From NCBI GenBank assembly GCA_016235915.1, contig JACRIC010000013.1:1-6344 (forward strand): a stretch of 6,344 nt of DNA, in the 5' to 3' direction. Below, piece by piece: positions 1-5,967 of this stretch (the first letter of the stretch is position 1; each line of letters begins with the position of its first letter). The notes beneath the pieces are model-generated. The model had not been told where the DNA came from and ran no database searches. It was given only the letters and a program-made list of their open reading frames with translations. The DNA is from Candidatus Peregrinibacteria bacterium (GTDB taxonomy: Bacteria; Patescibacteriota; Gracilibacteria; UBA1369; JACRIC01). The position numbers and the translations under genes were made by a program.

Positions 1-1111
1 GAACTCCGCCTTCAATTTCCAAAACAAAATCGACTTCCGCCTGACTTTTTGTACGCCAATATCGCAAAGGAGAAATCTGGTGCTTGCGAAAAGCCGAAAA
101 AACATAATTTTCCGCTATATGCCCAAAATCTGGACGATTCGGCATTTCGCGGAAATCCCGAATAAGGTAATTTCTGAGCCCAATATCCAGAAAATAAATT
201 TTCGGATTTTTTACAAGTTCTGTCCGGCGATTCACAAAAAACGGCTTCAAAAGCTCCAGAACATAGGTCTCCTCCAGAATGCGAAGGTGTTTTTTAATTT
301 GATGATGTGGCATGAGAGAAATCATTGCCAATTCAGAATATTGAACCATCCCTCCGATTTGAGTAGCGAGAAATCGTGACAGGCGAAGAAGCTCATCTTC
401 CGTGATGAGGCGAAGAAGTCCTCGAATGTCTTTCAAAATATAGTTTTCCACAATGCTTTCCAGAAGTTTTTCTTTTTCAATGGGAGTTTTTGCCAAAGAA
501 ATCGCGGGATATCCGCCAAAAATAAGATATTTCGCAAGTGCCGCGCTGAGTCGATCATGTATTTCTTGTTGAAAAGCTTGTTTCATTTCAAAACGCAGTA
601 AAAAATCCGCCAGACCGTTTTTGAGAGGAAATCGTTTTTCGAGAAGTAAAAACAGTTCATGATCGTGCATTTCCAAAAATTCACGAAAGGAAAAAGGAAA
701 CAGCTCAAATTTCAGCATCCTTCCAACCATAAAACGGCCAGTGAGAAAAGTGAGCTCAAGAGAAGACGACCCTGAAATGAAAAATTTTATACCCGTCGTA
801 TCGTACAGATATTTTAATTTTTTCCCGCCATCCCGCGCGTACTGAAATTCATCAATAAAAACCACATCAAACGGCGAAATAAAATCCTTAAAATCTTCAA
901 TATTCTCCTGAAAAAGCCGAAGGTCGGATTCTTTTTCAAAAGTAAAAAATTTGGTTTTTTTGCCGTTTTTTTTCATGATATCCGCCAAATGCAAAAGAAA
1001 AGTCGTTTTTCCCGCCTGCCTCGGACCGACGATAGCAATGGCTTCTTTACGATTCAGGAAAGGCAGTATGTGCCGTAAAAGATCTCGTTCAACATAGACA
1101 GGAGTTTTCAT
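1..1111 (-). CDS. AAA_14/DUF4143-type ATPase, C-terminus cut by window edge
   Basis: About 370 residues are visible, starting at the ATG at 1111-1109. The frame stays open to base 1, so the C-terminus lies outside the window. Seen: Walker A GPRQAGKTT at residues 29-37; Walker B VVFIDEFQ at 83-90 (D87, E88); a sensor-like FFISGSSS near 110-117; a TGRF arginine segment near 127-130; FGGYP in the middle; a winged-helix-like stretch near 245-300; YFLDIGLRNYL near 315-325; and, at the edge, the start of a PD-(D/E)XK-like nuclease fold (AEN, then AEVDFVLE around 358-365). This order is that of the AAA_14 plus DUF4143 family of stand-alone prokaryotic ATPases, whose cellular role is not established; DNA binding or a defence-like role is inference. 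No Shine-Dalgarno sequence precedes the start. The start codon lies inside a direct repeat whose other copy covers the -10 box. The plus-strand open frame at 80-379 is a shadow of this gene. Confidence 0.93.
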   Translation of the reverse strand, partial: MKTPVYVERDLLRHILPFLNRKEAIAIVGPRQAGKTTFLLHLADIMKKNGKKTKFFTFEKESDLRLFQENIEDFKDFISPFDVVFIDEFQYARDGGKKLKYLYDTTGIKFFISGSSSLELTFLTGRFMVGRMLKFELFPFSFREFLEMHDHELFLLLEKRFPLKNGLADFLLRFEMKQAFQQEIHDRLSAALAKYLIFGGYPAISLAKTPIEKEKLLESIVENYILKDIRGLLRLITEDELLRLSRFLATQIGGMVQYSELAMISLMPHHQIKKHLRILEETYVLELLKPFFVNRRTELVKNPKIYFLDIGLRNYLIRDFREMPNRPDFGHIAENYVFSAFRKHQISPLRYWRTKSQAEVDFVLEIEGGV

Positions 1112-1155
1112 AATAGCAGGGTTATTTGTAAAAGTATATACATTATAGCAGGGTT
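1109..1155 (-). repeat. 15-bp direct repeat pair over -10 box and start codon
   Basis: Read on the minus strand, AACCCTGCTATAATG (1155-1141) and AACCCTGCTATTATG (1123-1109) match at 14 of 15 positions and start 32 bp apart, close to three helical turns. The ATG of the proximal copy is the start codon of the ATPase. The distal copy contains the TATAAT -10 box. I read this as a likely operator pair for autoregulation, but no binding protein can be named from sequence alone. Confidence 0.8.
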
Positions 1156-1169
1156 GTTTTAAAAATCAA
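1142..1169 (-). promoter_or_regulatory. Promoter of the left ATPase gene
   Basis: On the minus strand, TTGATT (1169-1164) and a perfect TATAAT (1147-1142) are separated by 16 bp. The -10 is also preceded by TGC, giving an extended -10 (TGCTATAAT). The predicted transcript start is near 1135, leaving an untranslated leader of about 24 nt without a Shine-Dalgarno sequence. The -10 box lies inside the distal copy of the direct repeat that also covers the start codon. Confidence 0.7.
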
Positions 1170-1170
1170 G

Positions 1171-1195
1171 AAAAAAGGGGTCTGTCCCTATTTTT
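1171..1195. repeat. GGGGTCTGTCCC hairpin with A and T flanks
   Basis: An A6 run, then GGGGTCTGTCCC, then TATTTTT: a short GGG/CCC stem extended, with one mismatch, by A/T pairing. It resembles a bidirectional terminator. From memory, GGGGTCTGTCCC-type sequences are widely dispersed in bacterial genomes, often near Y1/REP-associated transposase genes; none of those genes is present here. It sits just upstream of the left ATPase's -35 box and would insulate the two divergent genes. Confidence 0.5.
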
Positions 1196-1322
1196 CACTT
1201 GCAATAAAATTCAAAATGCCCAGTCGCGTGGAGAAACACCTACAAAGATTCGGAGTGGAAAGTCATTGATAAAAATAATTTTCGGGAGATTTTTTAAAAA
1301 GAGGCGATTTCTGCGCTCAATA
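1196..1322. other. Intergenic segment without a supported feature
   Basis: This is the middle of the gap between the left ATPase and the HNH gene. I see no promoter, RNA gene or start-containing reading frame. One frame is open for 29 codons (1208-1294) with a protein-like composition but no start codon; it may be the decayed tail of a former gene. Confidence 0.4.
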
Positions 1323-1323
1323 A

Positions 1324-1421
1324 GTGAGTACGCACTCACTAAAATATTTTCGCAACACCATTTTAAAATTTCCTCTTGCACTTTTAAATCACCCGCGATA
1401 AGGTGAGCATATACTCACTAA
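1324..1421. promoter_or_regulatory. Paired GTGAG-N5-ACTCACTAA operator-like sites
   Basis: Two sites share GTGAG, five variable bases, then ACTCACTAA: 1324-1342 and 1403-1421. Each is an inverted repeat (GTGAG against CTCAC); in the first copy the arms extend to AGTGAGT/ACTCACT (1323-1329 and 1334-1340). They start 79 bp apart. The second ends five bases before the ATG of the HNH gene, where a bound protein could block transcription or start of translation. The only promoter pairing I can propose is weak: TTGCAC at 1376-1381 with TAAGGT at 1399-1404, spacer 17. The second site also contains TATACT (1410-1415), which as a -10 box would give an almost leaderless transcript. Confidence 0.7.
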
Positions 1422-1426
1422 TAAAC

Positions 1427-2416
1427 ATGCAAGAAGCGGACAAAATTATCCACGAAACGTTCGTCTCCTGCGGCGCCAAGGCAAAAGAGTGGACGCGGAA
1501 GTGCTTGTTGATGCTCCCTGAAATCGAAAAAAGGGAAATATGGCGCAAGAAAGGATTCGGAAGCATCTATGAATATTCTGCAAAATTGGCAGGACTTAGC
1601 AGGAATTCCGTTGATGACGCCTTGCGGATTTTGCGGAAAATCGAGGACAAGCCAGCTCTGAAAAAAATTGTGGAAGAAAAGGGAATTGGCGCGGTGCGGC
1701 CAGTGGCGGTCATTGCGACGCAGGGAACTGATGCGTTTTGGGCAGAGAAGGCGCGGATGATGAGTAAAAATACGTTGGAAACATATGTGAGAGAGATACG
1801 CAAAATTTCAGAGGCGACTACGGATCTTGCAAATCTTCGTGGCAACATGGCAGGAACGGATAACACACCAATCGAGAAAATCCGTCCTAGGACGGAATCC
1901 CAACCTGATATCGCGATGCGCGCCATTCATGGTCACGCCACAAATACGATTATTATGAATCTCGCCCCCGACATTGCAGAAAAACTCATGAAACTGAAAG
2001 GCGCCGGAACATGGAACGACCTGATGCGAACCTTGCTCTCGCAACACGAAGCGCAGATGGAAGCTGAAAAACCAATTCCAGTGGAAACCGAGTCGCGACA
2101 TATCCCTGTCAAAATCAAAAAATACGTCCTTGCGAAGACCAACGGCACCTGCGCTTTCCCTGGTTGCGTCAAACAGCACGAAATTCTCCATCACACGGAA
2201 CGTTTTGCATTATCGAAATGTCACAATCCTGATCACATTGCTCCACTCTGCAAAGCGCATGAGCGGCTTGCGCACTTGAGCCTGATAAAAAATGAGGAAT
2301 TCAAGCCGTCTCATTGGAAAATACGGCGGAAGCCCGAAACTCACGACCTCAAATATCTTATAGATCAGCGCGTGGCGGAGCATCGGAACGTAGCGGCTTC
2401 GTCACCGCCGTCCTAG
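1427..2416 (+). CDS. HNH endonuclease-like protein
   Basis: The protein has 329 residues from the ATG at 1427. The frame is open from a GTG at 1403, but that codon is part of the upstream operator-like repeat, so ATG is preferred. The N-terminal 125 residues are helical and basic, with an IWRKKGFGSIYEYSAKLAGLS segment (38-58) resembling a helix-turn-helix followed by a conserved-looking region. A short linker leads to a middle helical part (about 172-205). The C-terminal HNH/zinc-binding region spans 225-283: CAFPGC (242-247), HH at 255-256, then HNPDH (266-270) and CKAH (275-278). HNH enzymes cut or nick DNA with one metal ion. Proteins of this architecture are common in Parcubacteria-like genomes with no known role; restriction, homing or regulatory functions are possible. 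One palindromic element encodes residues 152-160 and another supplies the TAG stop. Confidence 0.88.
   Translation: MQEADKIIHETFVSCGAKAKEWTRKCLLMLPEIEKREIWRKKGFGSIYEYSAKLAGLSRNSVDDALRILRKIEDKPALKKIVEEKGIGAVRPVAVIATQGTDAFWAEKARMMSKNTLETYVREIRKISEATTDLANLRGNMAGTDNTPIEKIRPRTESQPDIAMRAIHGHATNTIIMNLAPDIAEKLMKLKGAGTWNDLMRTLLSQHEAQMEAEKPIPVETESRHIPVKIKKYVLAKTNGTCAFPGCVKQHEILHHTERFALSKCHNPDHIAPLCKAHERLAHLSLIKNEEFKPSHWKIRRKPETHDLKYLIDQRVAEHRNVAASSPPS
1881..1907. repeat. Palindromic element, copy 1, inside the HNH gene
   Basis: TCCGTCCTAGGACGGA (1881-1896) is a perfect 16-bp palindrome. The block 1882-1907 matches 2408-2433 at 24 of 26 positions, so the element includes a non-palindromic tail (roughly AATCCCAACCTG). 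It is read in frame as IRPRTESQP (residues 152-160), in the linker between the N-terminal and middle parts of the HNH protein. Confidence 0.8.
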
Positions 2417-2433
2417 GACGGAAACCTAACCTG
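2408..2433. repeat. Palindromic element, copy 2, carrying the HNH stop codon
   Basis: CCGTCCTAGGACGG (2408-2421) is a perfect 14-bp palindrome followed by a tail matching copy 1. The TAG in its centre (2414-2416) is the stop codon of the HNH gene. It could fold as a 5-bp stem with a CTAG loop, but no T run follows, so it is not a canonical terminator. Confidence 0.8.
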
Positions 2434-2450
2434 CGTACGGCCTTCAGCCC

Positions 2451-2693
2451 TTAGTATGCCGGCCGCTTGGCAAGATCTTTTTCTATTGAATCCAAGAGAA
2501 CTTTGACGCCATCGAGCAATTTCTCACAGTCGCGAGGATTTTTTCTCAGCCTCTTCGCGGCATCAATCTGCATTTTTGCTCTGTGAACCGAGAACCGAAT
2601 TTTTTCGGCGCCCGTTTCAGTTGAGAAGAAACTCTCATTGATGATGCAATGCCCCGCGAAAGCATTTTCATTCCAAATAATTCTTGAATGCAT
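2451..2693 (-). CDS. Small hypothetical protein, 80 residues
   Basis: I do not recognise this protein. It is 80 residues, starting at the ATG at 2693-2691 and ending with TAA. The N-terminal half is mixed in composition (RIIWNENAFAGHCIINESFF), followed by a basic stretch (FSVHRAKMQIDAAKRLRKN, about 34-52). The C-terminal half looks like an amphipathic, charged helix (EKLLDGVKVLLDSIEKDL). There is no signal peptide, membrane segment or metal-binding cluster. It converges with the HNH gene, leaving 34 bp between the stops, and diverges from the dehydrogenase gene. The protein-like composition and the neat fit between genes argue that it is real. An overlapping 60-residue frame (2546-2728) looks less natural and is taken as a shadow. 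No Shine-Dalgarno sequence is seen. Confidence 0.55.
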   Translation of the reverse strand: MHSRIIWNENAFAGHCIINESFFSTETGAEKIRFSVHRAKMQIDAAKRLRKNPRDCEKLLDGVKVLLDSIEKDLAKRPAY

Positions 2694-2723
2694 TTTTTCG
2701 TTTTTAGAGGATAAGTGACGTAC

Positions 2724-2732
2724 AACATAGCA
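2724..2732 (-). promoter_or_regulatory. Possible extended -10 box of the small ORF
   Basis: On the minus strand, TGCTATGTT (2732-2724) fits an extended -10 (TGn followed by TATGTT). No convincing -35 box stands 16-18 bp upstream in the A/T-rich flank. The leader to the ATG would be about 25 nt. Confidence 0.25.
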
Positions 2733-2812
2733 GAAACATTTAAAATTTTTCTAAAAAATTTATGAAAAAATTATGTATTTTCAGCAAATTCGCGAAATTA
2801 TTTTTGCAGGTA

Positions 2813-2841
2813 TTGTCCAGACACAATTCTTATGAGAAAAT
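2813..2841 (+). promoter_or_regulatory. Possible promoter of the UDP-glucose dehydrogenase gene
   Basis: TTGTCC (2813-2818) and GAAAAT (2836-2841) stand 17 bp apart, each matching the sigma-70 consensus at four of six positions. The transcript would start near 2848, about 35 nt before the ATG. No better pair was found between 2694 and 2882. Confidence 0.3.
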
Positions 2842-2882
2842 AGCGCCGTTTGTTGATTTCTTCGTGTATTTGAGACGCTTCC

Positions 2883-4631
2883 ATGAAAATCGCTGTCATC
2901 GGAACAGGATATGTCGGACTGGTAACAGGCGCGTGTCTGGCTGATATTGGCCACAGCGTCATCTGCGTTGATATTGATGCTGGGAAAATCGCGAAGTTGA
3001 AAAAGGGGATTATCCCTATATATGAGCCGGGGCTGGCTGAGGTGGTGGAGCGGAATTTACGAGCTGGCCGACTGGACTTTACCACGGACATAAAAAAAGC
3101 CATTCAGGCGAGCGAAATTGTGATGAGCGCGGTTGGGACCCCTTTGGGAGAAAATCACGCGGCAGACCTGAAATATGTGAAACAGGTGGCGCGGGATTTT
3201 GGGAAATATATCAATGGGCCGAAACTTTTTGTGATTAAGTCCACGGTGCCGGTGGGGACGAGCGAGGAGGTGGCTCTCGAGATACGGCGGGCGATCTGTC
3301 ATCCTGAGGGAGGAGCGCGAAGCGCAATGACCGAAGGATCTTCTCTTGAGCCTACTGTCACCATGAGCCGAGCCTGCCATGAGCTTGTCGAAGGGAAGGG
3401 TGACAGTGGCAGTATTTCGACTGTCATGGCTCGACAGGCTCACCATGACAGCACTGTCACCATGAGCGCTCCTGTTGCCCTGAAACAGGGGGCCTGTCCT
3501 GAGCCTTGCCGAAGGATCGAAGGATCTTTGCTGGAAAATTCGCCCAAAGATTCTTCACTCCGCGCCGCTTCGAGTCGCTCTGTTCAGAATGACAGTGCGG
3601 AGCAAGCGCCTCGCGGCGATATTCCCGTTTTCGACGTGGTCTCAAACCCCGAATTTCTCCGCGAAGGAAGCGCGGTGAAAGACTTTATGGCGTCTGACAG
3701 GATTATTGTGGGGATAAATGGGTGGGGGCGAACCTGTCATTCTCGACAGCAGAAATTTCGCAAAGCGAAATTTCAAGATCTTCCTCCGTTTCCGGGAACA
3801 AATCTTGATCGGGGATCTCTTGCCACCGCCCCGTTCGACAACATTCCGCTAGACCCCCGCGCCCTCATGACCAAGCTCTACGACCCCATCGTGCGCGTGG
3901 GAAGTCCTCTTATTTTCACCGATATTCGTAGCGCCGAGATCATCAAATACGCGAGCAACGCCTTTCTCGCCACGAAAATTTCCTTTATCAATGAAATCGC
4001 GAATTTCTGCGACATTGTCAGCGGAGATGTGAAGGAGGTGGCGCGCGGCATCGGGCTAGACAAGAGAATTGGGCCGAAATTTCTGCAGGCAGGGGTAGGG
4101 TATGGAGGTTCGTGTCTGCCGAAGGATGTACGAACGTTGATTGAGCTGGGGCGAAAGAAAAAACAAAAATTCAGCATTTTGGAGGCCGTGGAGGCGGTGA
4201 ACATGGATCAGCGCGAAAGACTAGTGGCGAAAGTACGCCACGCTCTTGGCGGGGAGGTAAAAGGGAAGACAATTGCAATTTGGGGGCTCGCATTTAAGCC
4301 GAATACCGATGACGTGCGCGATGCTCCCTCAATCACTATTATTGAGCGACTGTTGGCCGAAGGAGCAACGATTCGGGCTTATGACCCGGTGGCGATGCCG
4401 AATGCGAAGAGAATTTTCGAGCAGATGCAGGGGGATTGCGCCAAGAAAACCGCAGTCAAACGACGCAAACTTTCATTATTTTATGCAAAAAACGCCTACA
4501 ACGCCGTCAAAGGCGCCAACGCACTCATTCTTCTTACGGAATGGGACGAATTTAAAAATCCTGATTGGAAGCGGCTAAAAAAACTCATGAAAGGCTCTGC
4601 AATCATTGATGGCAGAAATCTGTTGCGGTAG
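2883..4631 (+). CDS. ugd: UDP-glucose 6-dehydrogenase with two in-frame repeat insertions
   Basis: The enzyme oxidises UDP-glucose to UDP-glucuronate with two NAD+, in the cytoplasm, for surface polysaccharide or glycan synthesis. Seen: N-terminal Rossmann motif GTGYVG (7-12) with D30; IPIYEPGL (44-51); AVGTP (83-87); KSTVPVGT (119-126); NPEFLREGSA (255-264); SAEIIKYASNAF (350-361, K355 and N359); catalytic GGSCLPKD (408-415, C411); and GLAFKPNTDDVRDAPS (468-483) of the C-terminal UDP-binding domain. At 582 residues it is about 150 longer than the usual 430-450. The excess is two segments, residues 139 to about 243 and about 280-322, encoded by dispersed palindromic repeats; without them the length is about 434. 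All catalytic motifs survive, and both segments interrupt the surface-loop side of the N-terminal domain. Whether the protein folds and works is unknown. The start is fixed by the canonical MKIAVIGTGYVG; no Shine-Dalgarno sequence is clear. Confidence 0.95.
   Translation: MKIAVIGTGYVGLVTGACLADIGHSVICVDIDAGKIAKLKKGIIPIYEPGLAEVVERNLRAGRLDFTTDIKKAIQASEIVMSAVGTPLGENHAADLKYVKQVARDFGKYINGPKLFVIKSTVPVGTSEEVALEIRRAICHPEGGARSAMTEGSSLEPTVTMSRACHELVEGKGDSGSISTVMARQAHHDSTVTMSAPVALKQGACPEPCRRIEGSLLENSPKDSSLRAASSRSVQNDSAEQAPRGDIPVFDVVSNPEFLREGSAVKDFMASDRIIVGINGWGRTCHSRQQKFRKAKFQDLPPFPGTNLDRGSLATAPFDNIPLDPRALMTKLYDPIVRVGSPLIFTDIRSAEIIKYASNAFLATKISFINEIANFCDIVSGDVKEVARGIGLDKRIGPKFLQAGVGYGGSCLPKDVRTLIELGRKKKQKFSILEAVEAVNMDQRERLVAKVRHALGGEVKGKTIAIWGLAFKPNTDDVRDAPSITIIERLLAEGATIRAYDPVAMPNAKRIFEQMQGDCAKKTAVKRRKLSLFYAKNAYNAVKGANALILLTEWDEFKNPDWKRLKKLMKGSAIIDGRNLLR
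3297..3594. repeat. Cluster of dispersed palindromic repeats inside ugd (insertion 1)
   Basis: The cluster begins with TGTCATCCTGA (3297-3307) and ends with the inverted counterpart TCAGAATGACA (3584-3594). The first unit (3297-3343) runs from TGTCATCCTGAGGG to GAAGGATCTTC, and the last (3546-3594) is the same kind of unit in the opposite orientation. Between them are a 15-bp direct repeat ACTGTCACCATGAGC (3354-3368 and 3453-3467), an inverted repeat CTGTCATGG/CCATGACAG (3421-3429 and 3443-3451), and two variants of a GAGCTTGTCGAAGG-type palindrome half (3378-3394 and 3498-3515). It is translated as low-complexity sequence such as CHPEGGARSA and CPEPCRRIEGS. The insertion keeps the ugd reading frame. 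Confidence 0.88.
3735..3783. repeat. Palindromic repeat unit inside ugd (insertion 2)
   Basis: The unit begins TGTCATTCT and ends AAGATCTTC, like the units of insertion 1, and contains a strong hairpin: GAAATTTCGC (3752-3761), loop AAA, GCGAAATTTC (3765-3774). The extra protein segment extends beyond it on both sides, roughly 3720-3848 (residues 280-322), between the DRIIVGI strand and the ALMTKLYDPI helix of the dehydrogenase. Confidence 0.75.
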
Positions 4632-4666
4632 CACGCACCACGCACGGAGCGAAGCGGAGTGCATCT

Positions 4667-4684
4667 TCTCTTTAACAAAAGAGA
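4667..4684. other. Hairpin in the ugd/ATPase convergent gap
   Basis: TCTCTTT and AAAGAGA flank an AACA loop. It lies 36 bp after the ugd stop, in the 130-bp gap between convergent genes. It lacks a following T run, so a role as intrinsic terminator is weak. The bases before it (4644-4664, GCGAAGCGGAGTGC) resemble the dispersed repeats inside ugd. Nothing else is seen in this gap. Confidence 0.35.
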
Positions 4685-4761
4685 GGAGGACACTCGCAGA
4701 GATCGTGTCTGGTAGCCAAAAATTTCAAATTGTAGTAGAAATGGAGTTTTGCGGGAGTTCC

Positions 4762-5967
4762 CTACCAATACTTGCTCAAAAAATCAATAATATGTATTTG
4801 CTGAATGCCTTTAAAATTACCTTCGCCCATTTCATCCATCGAAACGACCATTTTTTTATAGTTGTCTTGTATTGCCAGTAAATTGCCGAATTCTCTTTCT
4901 TGGGTTTTCTCGTCATGTATGATGTAGGCAACTTGAATATAGATTTTTTCTTCACCTCTACTACACACGAAATCAATTTCGCGAGAACCGATTTGTCCAA
5001 CCGTAATGGAATATCCGCATATTTTCATATGCATAAAAACCAAATTTTCTAAAACTTTGTTAATATCATTATGATGATATCGGTGTATTGAATGTTTTAA
5101 TCCTAAATCTTCGAAATAATATTTCTCATTTATTTCAAATATTTTTTTGCCTCCAACTCCTGATCTTTGAACCTTAAATATAAAAAATGCCGCTGAAAGA
5201 TATCGGAGATAATTCAAAATCACATTCGGCGATATTTTTATCCTTTGCGACTTCAAAAAATCACTTATTCGTTTTGCCGTAACAAAACTTCCTATATTAT
5301 CAGTCAAAAATTCTATAAGTCTTTCGAGTATAGCCGCATTTCTCACGCCGTGCCTTTTCACGATGTCTTTAAAAAGTATTGTAGAATAAATATTGCTTAA
5401 ATAATCGTAAATCACTTCATCCTCAAGCGGAAGGTGTATCAGGTACGGCAATCCTCCATATTTTATAAATTTCAACAAAGATTCCTTGTTTTTATCCAAA
5501 TTTTTAAACCTCAAAAATTCTTCGTACGAAAGACCATAAATTTTGATTTCAATGTGCCTTCCGCTTAAATAGGTCGCGAGTTCGCCAGAAAGTAAATTCG
5601 CATTACTTCCCGTGCAATAAATATCATATAAACCCTCTGTCTGCAGACTGCGGAGCGCTTTCTCAAATTGATCAATATCTTGGATTTCATCTATAAAAAC
5701 ATAAGTTGTTTTATTTTTTATCACTCTTTTGCCAATAAACTCCAATAAATCTTTGTAATTCGATATGTTTTCAAATTCATGCAATTCTTTATTGATGTAT
5801 ACGATGTTCGGGTTTTTGTGTTTTTTCTTGATTAAATCCATTATTTGAAATAAAAGGTAGCTTTTTCCCACTCTGCGTTGACCTACAAGCACTTTTATAA
5901 TATCCTTATCTATGAAGGGTTCGATCCGTTTTAAATAAATGTTTCTCGGTATGTAAGTTTTAATCAT
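4762..5967 (-). CDS. AAA_14/DUF4143-type ATPase, complete
   Basis: The protein has 401 residues, complete from the ATG at 5967-5965. Seen: N-terminal MIKTYIPRNIYLKRIEPFI typical of the family; Walker A GQRRVGKS (29-36); Walker B YVFIDEIQD (89-97, D93 and E94); sensor CTGSN (119-123); LSGRH (135-139) with a conserved arginine; GGLP (172-175); a winged-helix-like stretch (about 213-265); YFEDLGLKHSI (285-295); and a C-terminal PD-(D/E)XK-like fold with E308, E331, D333 and IQVAY (345-349). The usual catalytic lysine after the (D/E)X position is replaced (QVA), so nuclease activity is doubtful. It belongs to the same broad family as the left ATPase but is clearly divergent in sequence. Its DNA is visibly more AT-rich than ugd, suggesting separate acquisition. 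It carries its own strong promoter and a private repeat pair. The function of the family is not settled. Confidence 0.95.
   Translation of the reverse strand: MIKTYIPRNIYLKRIEPFIDKDIIKVLVGQRRVGKSYLLFQIMDLIKKKHKNPNIVYINKELHEFENISNYKDLLEFIGKRVIKNKTTYVFIDEIQDIDQFEKALRSLQTEGLYDIYCTGSNANLLSGELATYLSGRHIEIKIYGLSYEEFLRFKNLDKNKESLLKFIKYGGLPYLIHLPLEDEVIYDYLSNIYSTILFKDIVKRHGVRNAAILERLIEFLTDNIGSFVTAKRISDFLKSQRIKISPNVILNYLRYLSAAFFIFKVQRSGVGGKKIFEINEKYYFEDLGLKHSIHRYHHNDINKVLENLVFMHMKICGYSITVGQIGSREIDFVCSRGEEKIYIQVAYIIHDEKTQEREFGNLLAIQDNYKKMVVSMDEMGEGNFKGIQQIHIIDFLSKYW

Noticed and set aside
80..379. Plus-strand open frame of 99 codons
   Set aside because: It lies wholly inside the left ATPase on the other strand, whose translation carries clear Walker and DUF4143 motifs.
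1208..1294. 29-codon open stretch with a protein-like sequence ending in TAA
   Set aside because: It has no start codon, is very short and preceded directly by a stop; at most a decayed gene tail.
1403..1426. GTG start giving an N-terminal extension MSIYSLIN for the HNH protein
   Set aside because: These codons are the operator-like repeat itself, and the ATG at 1427 fits better.
1567..2194. Several minus-strand frames of 79-128 codons
   Set aside because: They are antisense shadows of the HNH gene.
2408..2421. Intrinsic terminator for the HNH gene
   Set aside because: The palindrome has no T run after it and a matching copy lies inside the gene.
2762..2944. Plus-strand 60-codon frame before and into ugd
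   Set aside because: It overlaps the true ugd start in another frame and has no recognisable features.
3297..3594. CRISPR array or tandem repeat
   Set aside because: The repeats are unequal, in both orientations and without regular spacers.
3057..3645. Minus-strand frames of 129 and 62 codons inside ugd, with peptides such as CHSEQSDSKRR
   Set aside because: They are antisense to the dehydrogenase; the peptides are translations of the dispersed repeats and not evidence of a gene.
4667..4684. Intrinsic terminator for ugd
   Set aside because: A 7-bp A/T-rich stem followed by GGAGGAC, with no T run.
4606..4881. Plus-strand 91-codon frame across the ugd end and the ATPase end
   Set aside because: It overlaps both real genes and has no protein-like pattern.
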